Part shown: piece after piece, positions 20,172-31,771 of the stretch
Layout of the letters: each line of letters opens with the position of its first letter
Numbering within the stretch: the first letter of the stretch is position 1
NCBI GenBank assembly: GCA_938048185.1
Contig: CALIVT010000005.1
Coordinates: 1 to 64,000, forward strand
Length of the DNA stretch: 64,000 nt
Reading direction: 5' to 3'
Source of the DNA: an uncultured Arenicella sp.
GTDB taxonomy: Bacteria; Pseudomonadota; Gammaproteobacteria; Arenicellales; Arenicellaceae
Notes under the pieces: generated by a model
Databases searched by the model: none
What the model was told of the DNA's origin: nothing
Seen by the model: only the letters and a program-made list of their open reading frames with translations
Program-made: the position numbers and the translations under genes

Positions 20172-21401
20172 ATGTTCGAATTATTAGACACGATTGACCA
20201 GCAAGCGGTCATTAAGGTCGTTGGTGTTGGCGGCGGTGGTGGTAACGCCGTGAACTACATGCAGCTATCAAACATCGAAGGTGTTGAATTTATTAACGCC
20301 AATACCGATGTTCAGGCCTTACAAACTTCAGATTGCAGCACAATTTTGCAACTTGGTGGCAACTTAACCAAAGGTCTTGGCGCCGGTGCGGATCCAGATA
20401 TTGGTCGCCAAGCGGCAATTGAGGACCGAGAGCGCATTGCCGAATCACTCGCGGGCAGCGACATGGTGTTTATTACCGCCGGCATGGGTGGCGGAACTGG
20501 GACTGGCGCCGCGCCGGTAATTGCAGAAATTGCGCGTGATATTGGCGCGTTGACGGTTGCGGTCGTCACTCGCCCATTTAGCTTTGAAGGCGCACGCCGC
20601 GCTAAGTTGGCAGATCAGGGCTTAAAGTTACTCAAAGAATCGGTTGATTCATTGATCACCATTCCCAATGAAAAATTGCTTGAAGTAATGGGCAAAGAGG
20701 CTTCCTTGCAAGACGCCTTTGCGATGGCAAACGATGTGCTGCGTAATGCTGTGCAGGGCATTTCCGAGTTGATCACCAGCCCCGGTCTAATCAACGTGGA
20801 TTTCGCTGACGTTAAAACGGTCATGTCTGAAATGGGCCAAGCGATGATGGGAGCAGCTTCCGCAAATGGCGTTAATCGCGCTTCTGAAGCGGCGCGTAAC
20901 GCATTGAGTAGTCCTCTACTTGAAGACACCAATATTCGGGGTGCTAAGGGCATCTTGGTTAATGTTACCGCAGGCCCTGACTTATCGATTGGTGAGTTTG
21001 GTGAAGTCGGCGGTATGATTCGCGATATGGCATCCGATGACGCTACGGTGGTAATCGGCACGTCGATTGACCCTGAAATGAAAGACGAATTGCGAGTGAC
21101 AATGGTCGCAACCGGCATCATGGATGGTTCCGATCAACTGGCGAAGCCCAAAATGGAAATCGTCCAACCTGTCGGTATGGCGGTTGGCGGAGACCTCGAT
21201 CGCAACGCTATGCCACACGAACAAGCCCCTGGGTACAATTCGCGCGGTGGCAACTTCGATTCAATGGCCGATGTTGAAGTGTCTGAGCCATCGTTGATCA
21301 GCGGCACGCGTGGACGTGATTCGTCAGAGCTGCCGCTATTCGATACTGAAGGTAAAAAAGGTCTAGATATTCCGACCTTTTTGCGCCGTCAAGCTGACTA
21401 A
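20172..21401 (+). CDS. ftsZ: cell division protein FtsZ
   Basis: IKVVGVGGGGGNAVNYM, GMGGGTGTGAAPVIAEIA; C-terminal LDIPTFLRRQAD. Confidence 0.98.
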   Translation: MFELLDTIDQQAVIKVVGVGGGGGNAVNYMQLSNIEGVEFINANTDVQALQTSDCSTILQLGGNLTKGLGAGADPDIGRQAAIEDRERIAESLAGSDMVFITAGMGGGTGTGAAPVIAEIARDIGALTVAVVTRPFSFEGARRAKLADQGLKLLKESVDSLITIPNEKLLEVMGKEASLQDAFAMANDVLRNAVQGISELITSPGLINVDFADVKTVMSEMGQAMMGAASANGVNRASEAARNALSSPLLEDTNIRGAKGILVNVTAGPDLSIGEFGEVGGMIRDMASDDATVVIGTSIDPEMKDELRVTMVATGIMDGSDQLAKPKMEIVQPVGMAVGGDLDRNAMPHEQAPGYNSRGGNFDSMADVEVSEPSLISGTRGRDSSELPLFDTEGKKGLDIPTFLRRQAD

Positions 21402-21818
21402 TTGTTGATTGTGAGTCAACGGTGTTAAACCGGTCAGTGAGATGCGAAGAGGCGCGCGGTACTAGTGAGTCATTTTGAGTGACGTTTTACGTATATTATG
21501 CAGTGTTAGATCAGCACCAAAACTGGTGCGCAGAACCTACACAATTCCTCCCGTTTGGTGTAGGATTTGCGGCTTAATGGTTTTGATGCTTAACATTTAA
21601 TTTGAAAATGTTGAGCAACGCTGTTTTTTCAGTGCTAAACATGTGTAAAACGCACCAAAATGACTCATTCGCGTCACTTTTCTGTCATAATCTTCGTGGT
21701 GTAAGTTTTGAACCTGCTCAGCTTTGCACGAGTAGGTGAGTTAAAAAGAGCTGAGGCAAAATTGCACGGCAAAAGTACAACGCAAAAGTGATGTCTAAAC
21801 TTTGAAGACCCAAATTCT

Positions 21819-22727
21819 ATGATCCACCAGCGCACTCTTAAGAACGTAATACGCGCTACTGGCGTCGGCCTGCATACCGGCGAGAAGGTTTACCTGACGC
21901 TTAGGCCTGCCGCCGTTGATACCGGCATCGTATTTCGTCGCGTTGACTTAGATCCTGTAGTGGAGCTGCGCGCCGACCCTAACCAGGTGGGCGATACGCG
22001 ATTATCCACCGCCTTAAAAGAAGGCGACGTTTCTGTTTCTACTATCGAACACCTAATGGCGGCTTTAGCTGGCTTAGGCATAGATAATGTTTACGTCGAA
22101 ATTACGTCACCCGAAGTGCCAATTATGGACGGCAGTGCCGCACCATTCGTTTTTCTGGTGCAATCGGCTGGTGTTATTGAGCAAACCGCACCCAAAAAGT
22201 TCATTCGCGTTAAAAAAACAATCAAAATCGAAGACGGCGACAAGTGGGCCAAGTTTGAGCCATTTGAAGGCTTCAAGGTTTCCTTCTCAATCGACTTTGA
22301 TCACCCTATATTTGCTAAATCGCCGCAAAGTGCCACTGTTGATTTTTCTACAACCTCTTTTGTGAAAGAGGTCAGTCGTGCACGTACCTTCGGCTTCATG
22401 CACGAAGTTGAGGCGCTACGAGAAGCTGGCCTAGCGTTGGGCGGCAGCCACGACAACGCGATTGTCATGGATTCGTTTACTATTCTGAACGACGATGGCT
22501 TGCGCTATGAAGACGAATTTGTAAAACATAAAATTCTTGATGCCATTGGTGACTTATATTTGTTAGGTCATCAATTGATCGGTGCGTTTAGCGCCTATAA
22601 ATCCGGGCATGCCCTAAATAATAGATTACTAAGGGCGTTGATCGCTCAACCTGATGCGTGGGAGCTGGTTACTTATGGCGACCCTGCCGAAGCGCCAATT
22701 GCCTTTATGCATTTAGCTAACGCTTAG
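21819..22727 (+). CDS. lpxC: UDP-3-O-acyl-N-acetylglucosamine deacetylase
   Basis: [73 protein letters not shown]. Confidence 0.97.
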   Translation: MIHQRTLKNVIRATGVGLHTGEKVYLTLRPAAVDTGIVFRRVDLDPVVELRADPNQVGDTRLSTALKEGDVSVSTIEHLMAALAGLGIDNVYVEITSPEVPIMDGSAAPFVFLVQSAGVIEQTAPKKFIRVKKTIKIEDGDKWAKFEPFEGFKVSFSIDFDHPIFAKSPQSATVDFSTTSFVKEVSRARTFGFMHEVEALREAGLALGGSHDNAIVMDSFTILNDDGLRYEDEFVKHKILDAIGDLYLLGHQLIGAFSAYKSGHALNNRLLRALIAQPDAWELVTYGDPAEAPIAFMHLANA

Positions 22728-22765
22728 TCGTCTTTTTATTTGGTTTGTCAGTTCGTTCTGTGACC

Positions 22766-23428
22766 CTACTCAGAAGACGACCTTAGGGTGTGTGCTAGAC
22801 GCTTTAGAGACGCGGCTAATTGTTCATTATCGATGAGCGACTGAGTTGCTTCTATTGATTTTATCGCTGAAGAAGGCGGCGCGATGCGTTGTGTTTTAGC
22901 GTCTGATACGGTGGATTTTTGGTCGGTGTCTGAATTTCGGCTCGGTTTGCTGGTGGTTTGCGCAAGCTCCATTTGCACATGAATTTGCTTGATATGATCT
23001 AAGCCAGCGTCGTGAAACGCCTTAAGTAGGCTCGATAGTTGATGTTTGATCAACGACGCGACTGCCGCATTATTACAGGCGATATTTAGGCTGCCTTGGC
23101 GAAGACTTGTAGGTGACGCATGTTGATCAAGCTTTAATGCTAGACTCACACGCGCTTTATGCTGGTGTTCACACCAAGTGAGCCATATTGGTGTAAGACT
23201 CTGGGTTGAGTTTTGAGTTTCGGTAAGTGCTCGAAGCAACGGTAAACGCTGTAAAATTGATGACATGTTCTGACGACTGTTTGCACTGTTTGGCGTTTTC
23301 AGTCGCAGAGAATTGGGCAATGCAGGTGTCTGTGTGGCGTTTTCCACGCCATTGTTGGTGACGCCTTTTTTATTTGTGTTAGTTTTATTTGTGTTAATTG
23401 CCGCAGGTGGGTTTTCAGGATCGGTCAT
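22766..23428 (-). CDS. dciA: DciA-like (DUF721) DNA replication-associated protein
   Basis: SLRQGSLNIACNNAAVASLIKHQLSSLLKAFHDAGL resembles the DUF721 core. Typical position between lpxC and the M23 peptidase/secA, on the opposite strand. Confidence 0.65.
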   Translation of the reverse strand: MTDPENPPAAINTNKTNTNKKGVTNNGVENATQTPALPNSLRLKTPNSANSRQNMSSILQRLPLLRALTETQNSTQSLTPIWLTWCEHQHKARVSLALKLDQHASPTSLRQGSLNIACNNAAVASLIKHQLSSLLKAFHDAGLDHIKQIHVQMELAQTTSKPSRNSDTDQKSTVSDAKTQRIAPPSSAIKSIEATQSLIDNEQLAASLKRLAHTLRSSSE

Positions 23429-23488
23429 GGCGCGAAATATAGCATTAGGTTAACTAGAAAAGAAAAATTAAATATAGTTGGGTTTATT

Positions 23489-24424
23489 TTGAAAGTAATT
23501 CTATTAAAAGATACCGCCGCGAAAAATGCCGCTGTATGTGTTTCTGGACACAAACTTCTGTTAAGTGGGGTTGGTATCCTCGTCTGTCTGCCGATTGCCC
23601 TGGCCTTAGCAACTTATTGGGTTGTGTCGGCGATAGATCGTTCGTTAAACCCGTTTACTGACCCTGAGTACCGAATCGCGGTTGAAGCGCGCGTAAATGA
23701 ACAACAGCAGGAAATGCAAAAGACCCGCGGCTATGTACGCCAACATATGGATGTTCTTGGCCGTCGTATTGGCAGTCTGCAAGCCCAAGTCTCACGTATT
23801 AACGCGGTAGAGATGCGTATCGCCGAGGTGTCGGGCATTAACCTGTCGGACTTTCAATTTGAGCAAGACCCACCGGTTGGGGGGTCGAAACCCTCAGATA
23901 CGGTAGATTCTGAGCAAGTAGATATTGAAAACGCGATTGTCGCGATAGAGAAAGAACTGGCGTTACGTGAATCTGAAATTGCAGCGGTCGATTTCTTGTT
24001 GTCTCGTAGTAGCCTCGAATCTCAACAAACGCCTGCTGGTTGGCCTGTGAAAGGTGGTTGGGTTTCGTCTAATTTTGGCTCTCGTATGCACCCCATTTCA
24101 GGTAAAAAGCAATTTCATCGTGGTGTGGATATTCCCGGTAAGGTTGGCGCTAGTGTGCTGGCAGTTGCTGATGGCGTCGTTACCAAGTCAGCCAAGAACG
24201 GTGGCTTTGGTTGGATGATTGAAATAGACCACGGCGACAGTTACACCACCCTTTATAGCCATAATCGTAAGAATCTGGTTAAAGAGGGCGAGACCGTGGT
24301 TAAAGGTCAAGCGATCGCCGAGGTTGGTTCAACCGGCCGTTCTACTGGCCCGCATGTGCATTTTGAAGTAGCAAAAAACAAAACCAGTATTAACCCGGTT
24401 CGTTACCTCTACCGTAAAGAATGA
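23489..24424 (+). CDS. M23 family metallopeptidase (murein DD-endopeptidase-like), TTG start
   Basis: N-terminal TM, coiled coil; GSRMHPISGKKQFHRGVDIPGKVGASVLAVADGVV and STGRSTGPHVHFEV motifs. Confidence 0.92.
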   Translation: MKVILLKDTAAKNAAVCVSGHKLLLSGVGILVCLPIALALATYWVVSAIDRSLNPFTDPEYRIAVEARVNEQQQEMQKTRGYVRQHMDVLGRRIGSLQAQVSRINAVEMRIAEVSGINLSDFQFEQDPPVGGSKPSDTVDSEQVDIENAIVAIEKELALRESEIAAVDFLLSRSSLESQQTPAGWPVKGGWVSSNFGSRMHPISGKKQFHRGVDIPGKVGASVLAVADGVVTKSAKNGGFGWMIEIDHGDSYTTLYSHNRKNLVKEGETVVKGQAIAEVGSTGRSTGPHVHFEVAKNKTSINPVRYLYRKE

Positions 24425-24451
24425 CGAGCGCGCGTTTTTATTGATGAAATA

Positions 24452-24475
24452 AAAGGGCGCTTGCGCCCTTTTTTT
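24452..24475 (+). terminator. Rho-independent terminator after M23 peptidase
   Basis: AAAGGGCGC-TT-GCGCCCTTTTTTT hairpin plus T-tract. Confidence 0.85.
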
Positions 24476-24654
24476 GTGCCCGAACGATCACCGGCTTCTA
24501 GCTCAAGTTTTCTAAGTAAAGTGCTACTTGGAATTTAACCTTAAAGCCTTATACTTGAATGATATTTGCTAGAAATCATGTCTTACTATTTAGTATCTAA
24601 CCCCTGACGTCGTTGGTCTTATACCAGCGGTGAAAATAATAATTAGGTTTCCCA

Positions 24655-27333
24655 GTGTTAAAGAAAATTTTTGGTAGTCGAAACGACCGCCTAGTTCGAC
24701 AGATGTCGAAACGCGTTAAGAAAATCAATGCCTTAGAAGAGTCATTCAAGAGTCTTAGCGACGATGAGCTACAAGGAAAAACGGCAGAATTTCGCGGCCG
24801 CTTAGAGCAGGGCGAAACCTTAGATGATTTACTGAACGAGGCCTTCGCTGCGGTTCGAGAGGGTTCAATACGAACCTTAGGCATGCGTCATTATGATGTT
24901 CAGCTTATCGGTGGCATGGTCTTGCACAATGGGCAGATCGCCGAGATGAAAACCGGTGAGGGTAAAACCTTAATGGCAACCCTGGCTGCCTATCTCAATG
25001 CCTTGGCTGGCAGCGTGCATGTGGTGACAGTGAATGACTATTTAGCATCGCGCGATGCCGCCTGGATGGCTAAGGTCTATAACTTTATGGGCTTGACGGT
25101 TGGTGTTATTCGGTCTGGTCAAGCGCAGGATGAAAAGCTGGCTGCGTACAATAACGATATTGTCTACGGTACCAATAACGAGTTCGGCTTTGATTATCTG
25201 CGTGACAACATGGCGTTCTCGAACGATCAAAAGGCTCAGCGTGATTTAAGTTTTGCGATTGTCGATGAGGTTGATTCGATTTTAATTGACGAAGCGCGCA
25301 CGCCTTTGATTATCTCCGGTCCGGCCGACACGGCCGCTGAGGTATACAGCAAAATCGACGTGATTGTGCCGCAATTGGTGCGCCAAGAAGAGGAAGATGG
25401 CGATGGGGATTACACCGTTGATGAGAAGTCTAAACAAGCATACTTAACCGAAGCCGGTCATGTGAAAGCTGAAAAACTGATGGTTAGCATCGGTTTATTA
25501 TCTGAAGATGCAAGCCTCTACGATGTGGGTAGCATCACACTATTACATCATTTGTACGCTGCAATTCGCGCTCACACTTTGTTTAATCGAGACGTCGATT
25601 ATGTGGTGCAAGACAACGAAATTGTTATTGTTGACGAATTTACTGGTCGTATGATGTCGGGTCGCCGCTGGTCTGATGGTTTACATCAAGCAATTGAAGC
25701 GAAGGAAAAAGTCGCAATTCAACGTGAAAACCAAACTCTGGCATCAATTACTTTTCAAAATTATTTTCGTTTGTACGGCAAGCTGTCGGGCATGACCGGT
25801 ACTGCAGACACCGAAGCGGTCGAGTTTATGGAAATCTACAGCTTAGAAGTTGTGGTGATTCCTACCAATACGACGATGACTCGTATAGACCAAGCGGATG
25901 TGATTTTTAGGACACAACAGGAAAAATTTAACGCCATTGTTGAAGATGTGCGCGAGCGCCACGCCGACGGTCAGCCCGTATTGTTGGGTACCGCCTCGAT
26001 TGAGGTTTCGGAACTGCTTTCAAATGAGTTTAAAAAGCACAAACTTAAGCATGAAGTTCTCAATGCCAAACAGCATGACCGCGAAGCCTTGGTGATTGCT
26101 AAAGCCGGTTGCCCCGGCTCGGTAACCATTGCGACTAATATGGCTGGCCGTGGCACTGATATTGTCTTGGGTGGCAACTTAGAAATGCGTCTAGCTGACG
26201 CTTCGAGTGATACTGAGAAAGAAAAAATAACCGAGCAGTGGAAGGCCGAGCATCAAGCTGTGTTAGATAAGGGTGGCTTGTATGTGATCGGTACCGAGCG
26301 ACACGAGTCGCGCCGTATTGATAATCAGTTGCGCGGGCGCTCTGGTCGTCAGGGTGACCCGGGCGAAACGCGCTTTTTTCTATCGATGGATGATTCGCTA
26401 ATGCGTATATTTGGTAGTGAGCGTATTTCGAATATGATGCAACGAGTTGGCATGGAAGAAGGCGAAGCAATTGAAAGCCGTCTAGTGTCGAGAGTGATTG
26501 AAAATGCCCAGCGCAAAGTAGAAGGGCACAACTTTGATATTCGTAAGCAACTACTTGAATACGATGACGTTGCTAACGAGCAGCGCAAGTTAGTTTACTC
26601 CGAACGTAATGAACTCTTGTCGACCGAAGATATTTCTGAAAACATTGAGTCAATGCGCGAGGAAGTCGTGGATTCGGTAATTGATCGGACTATTCCACCG
26701 CAAAGCATGCCTGAGCAATGGGATGTCAACCAGCTGGAGGATGACCTGCGTTTGGAATTCGGCATTGATCTTCCCGTCGGCCAATGGTTGAGCGACGATA
26801 AGTCTTTGTATGAAGAGAGCTTGCGTGATCGTATCTTCGATAAGGTTGAGGAGACATACAAAGACAAAGAACAACAGTATGGCCCAGAGATAATTCGTCA
26901 CCTTGAAAAAGTAATCATGTTGCAAACATTAGACACGCAATGGAAAGAGCACTTGGCTGAGATGGATTATCTGCGCCAAGGTATTGGTTTGCGTGGTTAC
27001 GCGCAAAAAAATCCAAAACAAGAATATAAACGTGAAGCCTTTGACATGTTCACGGCCATGCTCGACCGAGTTAAAAATGAGGTTGTCACTGTATTGGCAA
27101 AAGTGCAATTACGCGAAGAGTCCGAAGTTGATGAGCTTGAAAAGCGTCAACAGGCAGCCGCGCAGACTGGTTTAGAAATGCAACATGAAGATGCCTCGGC
27201 AACTAACCCGGCACCGAACGAGGTTGACGAACATACGACCTTTATACGCCAAGCTCCTAAGGTTGGTCGTAATGAGGCATGCCCGTGTGGCTCGGGTAAA
27301 AAGTTTAAACAGTGCCACGGCAAACTGAGCTAA
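24655..27333 (+). CDS. secA: preprotein translocase ATPase SecA
   Basis: [56 protein letters not shown]-terminal Zn motif [23 protein letters not shown] start. Confidence 0.98.
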   Translation: MLKKIFGSRNDRLVRQMSKRVKKINALEESFKSLSDDELQGKTAEFRGRLEQGETLDDLLNEAFAAVREGSIRTLGMRHYDVQLIGGMVLHNGQIAEMKTGEGKTLMATLAAYLNALAGSVHVVTVNDYLASRDAAWMAKVYNFMGLTVGVIRSGQAQDEKLAAYNNDIVYGTNNEFGFDYLRDNMAFSNDQKAQRDLSFAIVDEVDSILIDEARTPLIISGPADTAAEVYSKIDVIVPQLVRQEEEDGDGDYTVDEKSKQAYLTEAGHVKAEKLMVSIGLLSEDASLYDVGSITLLHHLYAAIRAHTLFNRDVDYVVQDNEIVIVDEFTGRMMSGRRWSDGLHQAIEAKEKVAIQRENQTLASITFQNYFRLYGKLSGMTGTADTEAVEFMEIYSLEVVVIPTNTTMTRIDQADVIFRTQQEKFNAIVEDVRERHADGQPVLLGTASIEVSELLSNEFKKHKLKHEVLNAKQHDREALVIAKAGCPGSVTIATNMAGRGTDIVLGGNLEMRLADASSDTEKEKITEQWKAEHQAVLDKGGLYVIGTERHESRRIDNQLRGRSGRQGDPGETRFFLSMDDSLMRIFGSERISNMMQRVGMEEGEAIESRLVSRVIENAQRKVEGHNFDIRKQLLEYDDVANEQRKLVYSERNELLSTEDISENIESMREEVVDSVIDRTIPPQSMPEQWDVNQLEDDLRLEFGIDLPVGQWLSDDKSLYEESLRDRIFDKVEETYKDKEQQYGPEIIRHLEKVIMLQTLDTQWKEHLAEMDYLRQGIGLRGYAQKNPKQEYKREAFDMFTAMLDRVKNEVVTVLAKVQLREESEVDELEKRQQAAAQTGLEMQHEDASATNPAPNEVDEHTTFIRQAPKVGRNEACPCGSGKKFKQCHGKLS

Positions 27334-27337
27334 TGCG

Positions 27338-28549
27338 ATGGCAGTCCGTTTAGCACAACCCGGAACCCTGCACCCAGTTGCCGGTGTTGAGTTAGCCACG
27401 GTTGCCGCGGGGATTCGCTATCAAGGCAGAGACGATTTATTGCTGATTAGCTTGAGCGAAGGCAGTAGCGTGTCCGCTGTCTTTACTCAAAACAAGTGCT
27501 GCGCAGCGCCAGTCACCTTAGCCAAAGATAATATGGCGGTCGCTGATACGCGCGCGCTACTGATTAACTCAGGGAATGCGAACGCAGTAACCGGCCAGAT
27601 GGGCATGAGCAATGCCAAGCAAAGCTGCGCCGACGTAGCACGCGAGCTTGGGATTGATGCCGAACAAGTGTTACCGTTTTCAACCGGCGTGATTGGCGAG
27701 CAGCTAGACATGCCTGCGATGCAAACCGGTATTGGCGCGCTGAGCAGTAAGCTATCGGGCGATAATTGGTTAGCGGCGGCTGAAACGATTATGACGACGG
27801 ATACGGTCGCCAAGGCAGTATCAAGGCAGGTTAGGCTAGGCGGTGACACGATAACGATCACCGGCATAACCAAGGGTTCCGGCATGATTTGCCCGAATAT
27901 GGCGACCATGTTGGCCTATGTCGCCACGGACGCCAATATCGAGGTCAGTTATTTAGATCGGCTGTTAACGCGCGGCACCGCAGCAAGCTTTAACCGAATT
28001 ACCGTGGATAGCGACACCTCAACTAACGACGCCTTAGTGTTAATGGCGACCGGCCACGCACAAGACAAGCCCGTAAAGGGCGAGCTGCTCGACGCATTCT
28101 ACGTTGAGTTAGAGGCGGTGTTAATTGATCTGGCTACGGCTATTATTCGTGATAGCGAAGGTGCTACAAAGTTTGTTAAAGTGGCTGTTAGGGGCGGAGC
28201 ATCAGAAGCGGATTGTTCGGCAATTGCGTATTCGATTGCGCACTCACCATTGGTTAAAACAGCGTTGTTCGCAAGCGACCCAAATTGGGGGCGTATTTTA
28301 ATGGCGTTAGGCAAGGCACCTGCCGAGTCACTCGACATGAGCGTAGTCGATATTACGATCGGTGACGTATCTCTTATCGAGAAAGGTGAGCCAGCGGCGG
28401 GCTATACCGAGGCGCAAGGTAAAGCTGTTTTTTCTGAACAAGAGATAACGATTTCTATCGACTTAAATAGTGGCGACCAGTCTTATCATGTTTGGACCTC
28501 CGATTTATCGCACGACTACGTGAGTATAAACGCCGATTACCGAAGCTAA
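27338..28549 (+). CDS. argJ: bifunctional glutamate N-acetyltransferase/amino-acid acetyltransferase
   Basis: INSGNANAVTGQMG, GMICPNMATMLAYVATDA, TVDSDTSTNDALVLMATG, DPNWGRILMALGKA. Confidence 0.96.
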   Translation: MAVRLAQPGTLHPVAGVELATVAAGIRYQGRDDLLLISLSEGSSVSAVFTQNKCCAAPVTLAKDNMAVADTRALLINSGNANAVTGQMGMSNAKQSCADVARELGIDAEQVLPFSTGVIGEQLDMPAMQTGIGALSSKLSGDNWLAAAETIMTTDTVAKAVSRQVRLGGDTITITGITKGSGMICPNMATMLAYVATDANIEVSYLDRLLTRGTAASFNRITVDSDTSTNDALVLMATGHAQDKPVKGELLDAFYVELEAVLIDLATAIIRDSEGATKFVKVAVRGGASEADCSAIAYSIAHSPLVKTALFASDPNWGRILMALGKAPAESLDMSVVDITIGDVSLIEKGEPAAGYTEAQGKAVFSEQEITISIDLNSGDQSYHVWTSDLSHDYVSINADYRS

Positions 28550-28550
28550 C

Positions 28551-28940
28551 ATGAAGCGCATCGAAGTAGCGGTAGGCGTGGTGTTTAACCAGCAAGGGCA
28601 AGTCTTAGTTGGGCAGCGCGTGGTTAAGGATTTATATTTTGAGAAGTGGGAATTCCCAGGCGGCAAGCTAGAGCAGGGCGAGACGCCAGGCGTGGCTTTA
28701 GCGCGTGAATTTCTCGAGGAGACTGGTTTAAAGCTTGGGCCGAGCACGCCGCTGATGCTAGTCGAGCACGACTACCCTGACCGTCACGTGCGCTTACACG
28801 TGCACACTATTCGAACATTTGAAGGTGAGGTTCAGCCGTTAGAAGGGCAGGCCCTAAAATGGGTGAAGCTCACAGATTTAAACGACTTAGATTTCCTTCA
28901 AGGCAATCAACGTATTCTGGATCGACTGCTCGAACTCTAG
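28551..28940 (+). CDS. mutT: 8-oxo-dGTP diphosphatase MutT (Nudix)
   Basis: Nudix box GGKLEQGETPGVALAREFLEETGL. Confidence 0.93.
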   Translation: MKRIEVAVGVVFNQQGQVLVGQRVVKDLYFEKWEFPGGKLEQGETPGVALAREFLEETGLKLGPSTPLMLVEHDYPDRHVRLHVHTIRTFEGEVQPLEGQALKWVKLTDLNDLDFLQGNQRILDRLLEL

Positions 28941-28978
28941 TTTTTCGTTTTGATGTGGGTGATCTGCGCCCAATGCGC

Positions 28979-29587
28979 CTATTGTGCCAGCTCTAGGTAT
29001 TTCTGATGTAGCTGTTTTACTGCTCGTTGAGCATCCTCTATCGTGCCATCATTTGCGATCACATCATCGGCAAACTCATTGCGTTTATTGTCGCTCAGTT
29101 GGGTTGCCATAATGCGTTCGATTTCATCTCGCGTTAAACCGCTGCGTTTTTGCACACGTGTAATCTTAGTGTCGCGCTTAGCGGTCACTACTAATATGCG
29201 TTGCATCAGCGCTGAAAAAGGTGAGTTATCGCTCAGTAATGGGACAACAACAACGCAATAAGGGTACGTAACCTCGGATATTTGACGAAAGGTTTCTTGT
29301 CGAATAGCAGGGTGGGTAATGTTATCCAGCGTGGCCTTATTTTCTTGGCTTGAGAACGCAATTGTACGCAATTCTGCGCGATCTAAATGGCCGTCGCTTA
29401 ATAGTATTTTTTCGCCAAAAGCAGCGGTTAGCTCTTTTAAAGCCGCTTGACCTGGATCTACAATTTGCCGAGCAATTACATCGGTATCAATAACGGGTAC
29501 GCCAAGTTCCGCAAAATGATCGGACGCAACAGTTTTCCCGCTACCGATTCCACCCGTCAGGCCGACAACATAGGTGGTCGCTGTCAA
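28979..29587 (-). CDS. coaE: dephospho-CoA kinase
   Basis: VGLTGGIGSGKTVASDHFAELGVPVIDTDVIARQIVDPG. Confidence 0.96.
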   Translation of the reverse strand: MTATTYVVGLTGGIGSGKTVASDHFAELGVPVIDTDVIARQIVDPGQAALKELTAAFGEKILLSDGHLDRAELRTIAFSSQENKATLDNITHPAIRQETFRQISEVTYPYCVVVVPLLSDNSPFSALMQRILVVTAKRDTKITRVQKRSGLTRDEIERIMATQLSDNKRNEFADDVIANDGTIEDAQRAVKQLHQKYLELAQ

Positions 29588-30450
29588 AGGCCGCTGAGAC
29601 GCAAATACGTCTGATTAATCTCGTCCCCCCACAGCATGGCTACCCAGCCGGCAACAGCAATATAAGGCCCAAACGGAATCGCCATTTTGCCATCCGCTTT
29701 CTTAGCCAGTATCAGACTAATGCCGATAACGCTACCAAGCAACGTAGAGAGCATCACAATTTGAGGAAGATATATCCAACCGAACCAAGCGCCGAGCAAT
29801 GCCATTAACTTAAAGTCGCCATGACCCATTCCCTCTTTGCCGGTGAGCCGAAGAAATATCTGAAACACAATCCAAAAAGTAAGATAGCCAGCGATAGCTC
29901 CAATGATTGAATTACCCGGAGTCGCAAAAACCGGTAACACGCTTAAGCCTAAGCCTAACCAAAGTGTCGGAATAACGAGATCATCCGGCAGCAATTTATG
30001 ATCAAAGTCGATGAAGGAAAGCGCCACCAATACCCAGGTAAGCAGTAAGCCAAAGGCCGCTTGCAAGGACCAACCAAATTTATAAACCACCACCGCACTC
30101 AAAATACCGGTCAATAGCTCGACCAGCGGGTAACGAACACTAATACTCGTCTTACAAGACGCACACTTACCGCCAAGCATTAGCCAGCTAACAATAGGGA
30201 TGTTTTGCCAAGCCCGAATAGGTGTTTTGCAATTCCCACAATGCGAAGCGGGTTTGGACAGGGTGAGTGGCTCGGCCGATTCATCGATATGGAGCTTAAG
30301 CCACTCCCTCGATTGAGCCGTCCATTGGTAGAACATCATGTTTGGATAGCGGAATACGACAACATTTAGGAAGCTTCCGATTAGGAGTCCTAATACGCCA
30401 CCTAGGCCGCTTAAAACACTCAGCGGCAAGGCGGCGAAATTTTCTAGCAC
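29584..30450 (-). CDS. pilD: type IV prepilin peptidase/N-methyltransferase
   Basis: GSFLNVVVFRYP, CGNCKTPIRAWQNIPIVSWLMLGGKCASCKTSISVRYPLVE (Zn cysteines), FIDFDHKLLPD, GKEGMGHGDFKLMALLGAW. Confidence 0.96.
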   Translation of the reverse strand: MLENFAALPLSVLSGLGGVLGLLIGSFLNVVVFRYPNMMFYQWTAQSREWLKLHIDESAEPLTLSKPASHCGNCKTPIRAWQNIPIVSWLMLGGKCASCKTSISVRYPLVELLTGILSAVVVYKFGWSLQAAFGLLLTWVLVALSFIDFDHKLLPDDLVIPTLWLGLGLSVLPVFATPGNSIIGAIAGYLTFWIVFQIFLRLTGKEGMGHGDFKLMALLGAWFGWIYLPQIVMLSTLLGSVIGISLILAKKADGKMAIPFGPYIAVAGWVAMLWGDEINQTYLRLSGL

Positions 30451-30463
30451 TTATAGCCTCCGC

Positions 30464-31684
30464 TTAGAATACGGCCGCTAGTTTGAAGATTGGCAGATAC
30501 ATTGCAAGCACCATGGTGCCGATAATACCACCTAAGATTACGATCATCAGTGGTTCGATAATGCTACTCAATGCGTCGACCGCATCATCGACTTCCCGCT
30601 CGTAGAAGTCCGCTACTTTATCGAGCATGATTTCAAGCTCACCCGATTCTTCACCACTGGAGACCATCTGCAACATCATATTTGGAAACATGCCGGTGCG
30701 TGCCATCGAGCTTTCCAAGCCTTGGCCAGTTGTAACATCAGCCTTTACATCTTTTACCGCTTTCTCATACACACGGTTCCCGGTTGCGGCGCCCACGGTG
30801 TCCATACCATCAACTAGCGGTACGCCTGCGCCGAAGATGATTGATAGAGTTCGAGAAAATCGGGCCAGCGCTGACTTCCGAAGGATTACACCGAACAGCG
30901 GTAGGCGAATTAAGATTCGATCCATCGCAAATTGCATTTTTTTGGATCTGTTGTAGCTCATGATAAATACGGTCACCGCAATGCCGACAACTAGAAAGAC
31001 TTTCCACCAATGCTCTTGCATGAATTCAGACATATCTACGATCTTGCGAGTCAACGTTGGCAGGTCAGCACCTACGCCTTGGAACAAGCTCTCAAACTGA
31101 GGGATAACGAATAGCAGTAATAGAATAGTAACTAATACCGACACAAAAAGTACGATGATTGGATACATCATTGCCGACTTAACCTTACTCTTGATCGCTT
31201 CGAGCTTCTCAGTATAAGTAGCGACTCGGTCAAGCATGGTATCGAGCTTACCTGATTCCTCACCCGCTTCGGTGAGGCTCGTAAATAGACGATTAAAATG
31301 GACTGGGTGCTTCTTCAATGTTTGGCTGAGAGATGCGCCGGATTCAACCTCTTTCGAAAGGTTGAGCATCAATTTTTCCATTGACCCGTTCTCGTGGCCC
31401 TTGCCGATCGCCCTCAAGGTTTGAGCAATCGGGATACCCGCGCCTATCATCGTTGCCATTTGCCGTGATGCGAAGCTAATGTCTACTGTTTTTATCGGTT
31501 TATTGTTAGTGAACAGTGGTTTACTCTTGCGCCGAATCTTCGTTACCCGAACGCCGCGTTGCCTTAATATGGCTTTAGCTTGAGCCAGTGAGGGCGCTTC
31601 AAGTTCACCACCTACGCTGTCACGCTTTTGATTGACGCCGGTCCAACTAAATTCGGATAACTTCGCTTGCTTAGCAGTAGCCAT
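30464..31684 (-). CDS. pilC: type IV pilus inner-membrane platform protein PilC
   Basis: T2SSF repeats (FASRQMATMIGAGIPIAQTLRAIG; ARFSRTLSIIFGAGVPLVDGM), C-terminal MYLPIFKLAAVF. Confidence 0.95.
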   Translation of the reverse strand: MATAKQAKLSEFSWTGVNQKRDSVGGELEAPSLAQAKAILRQRGVRVTKIRRKSKPLFTNNKPIKTVDISFASRQMATMIGAGIPIAQTLRAIGKGHENGSMEKLMLNLSKEVESGASLSQTLKKHPVHFNRLFTSLTEAGEESGKLDTMLDRVATYTEKLEAIKSKVKSAMMYPIIVLFVSVLVTILLLLFVIPQFESLFQGVGADLPTLTRKIVDMSEFMQEHWWKVFLVVGIAVTVFIMSYNRSKKMQFAMDRILIRLPLFGVILRKSALARFSRTLSIIFGAGVPLVDGMDTVGAATGNRVYEKAVKDVKADVTTGQGLESSMARTGMFPNMMLQMVSSGEESGELEIMLDKVADFYEREVDDAVDALSSIIEPLMIVILGGIIGTMVLAMYLPIFKLAAVF

Positions 31685-31771
31685 AATAACGTTACTCGTT
31701 TTTGTTATTTTACTAGGTAAACCAACGCGTTACCGAGGCTACCTAGAAAATTTTTTAGGTCTACTAGTGTA

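Noticed and set aside
20615-21121. 168-aa minus-strand ORF
   Set aside because: Shadow ORF antisense to ftsZ.
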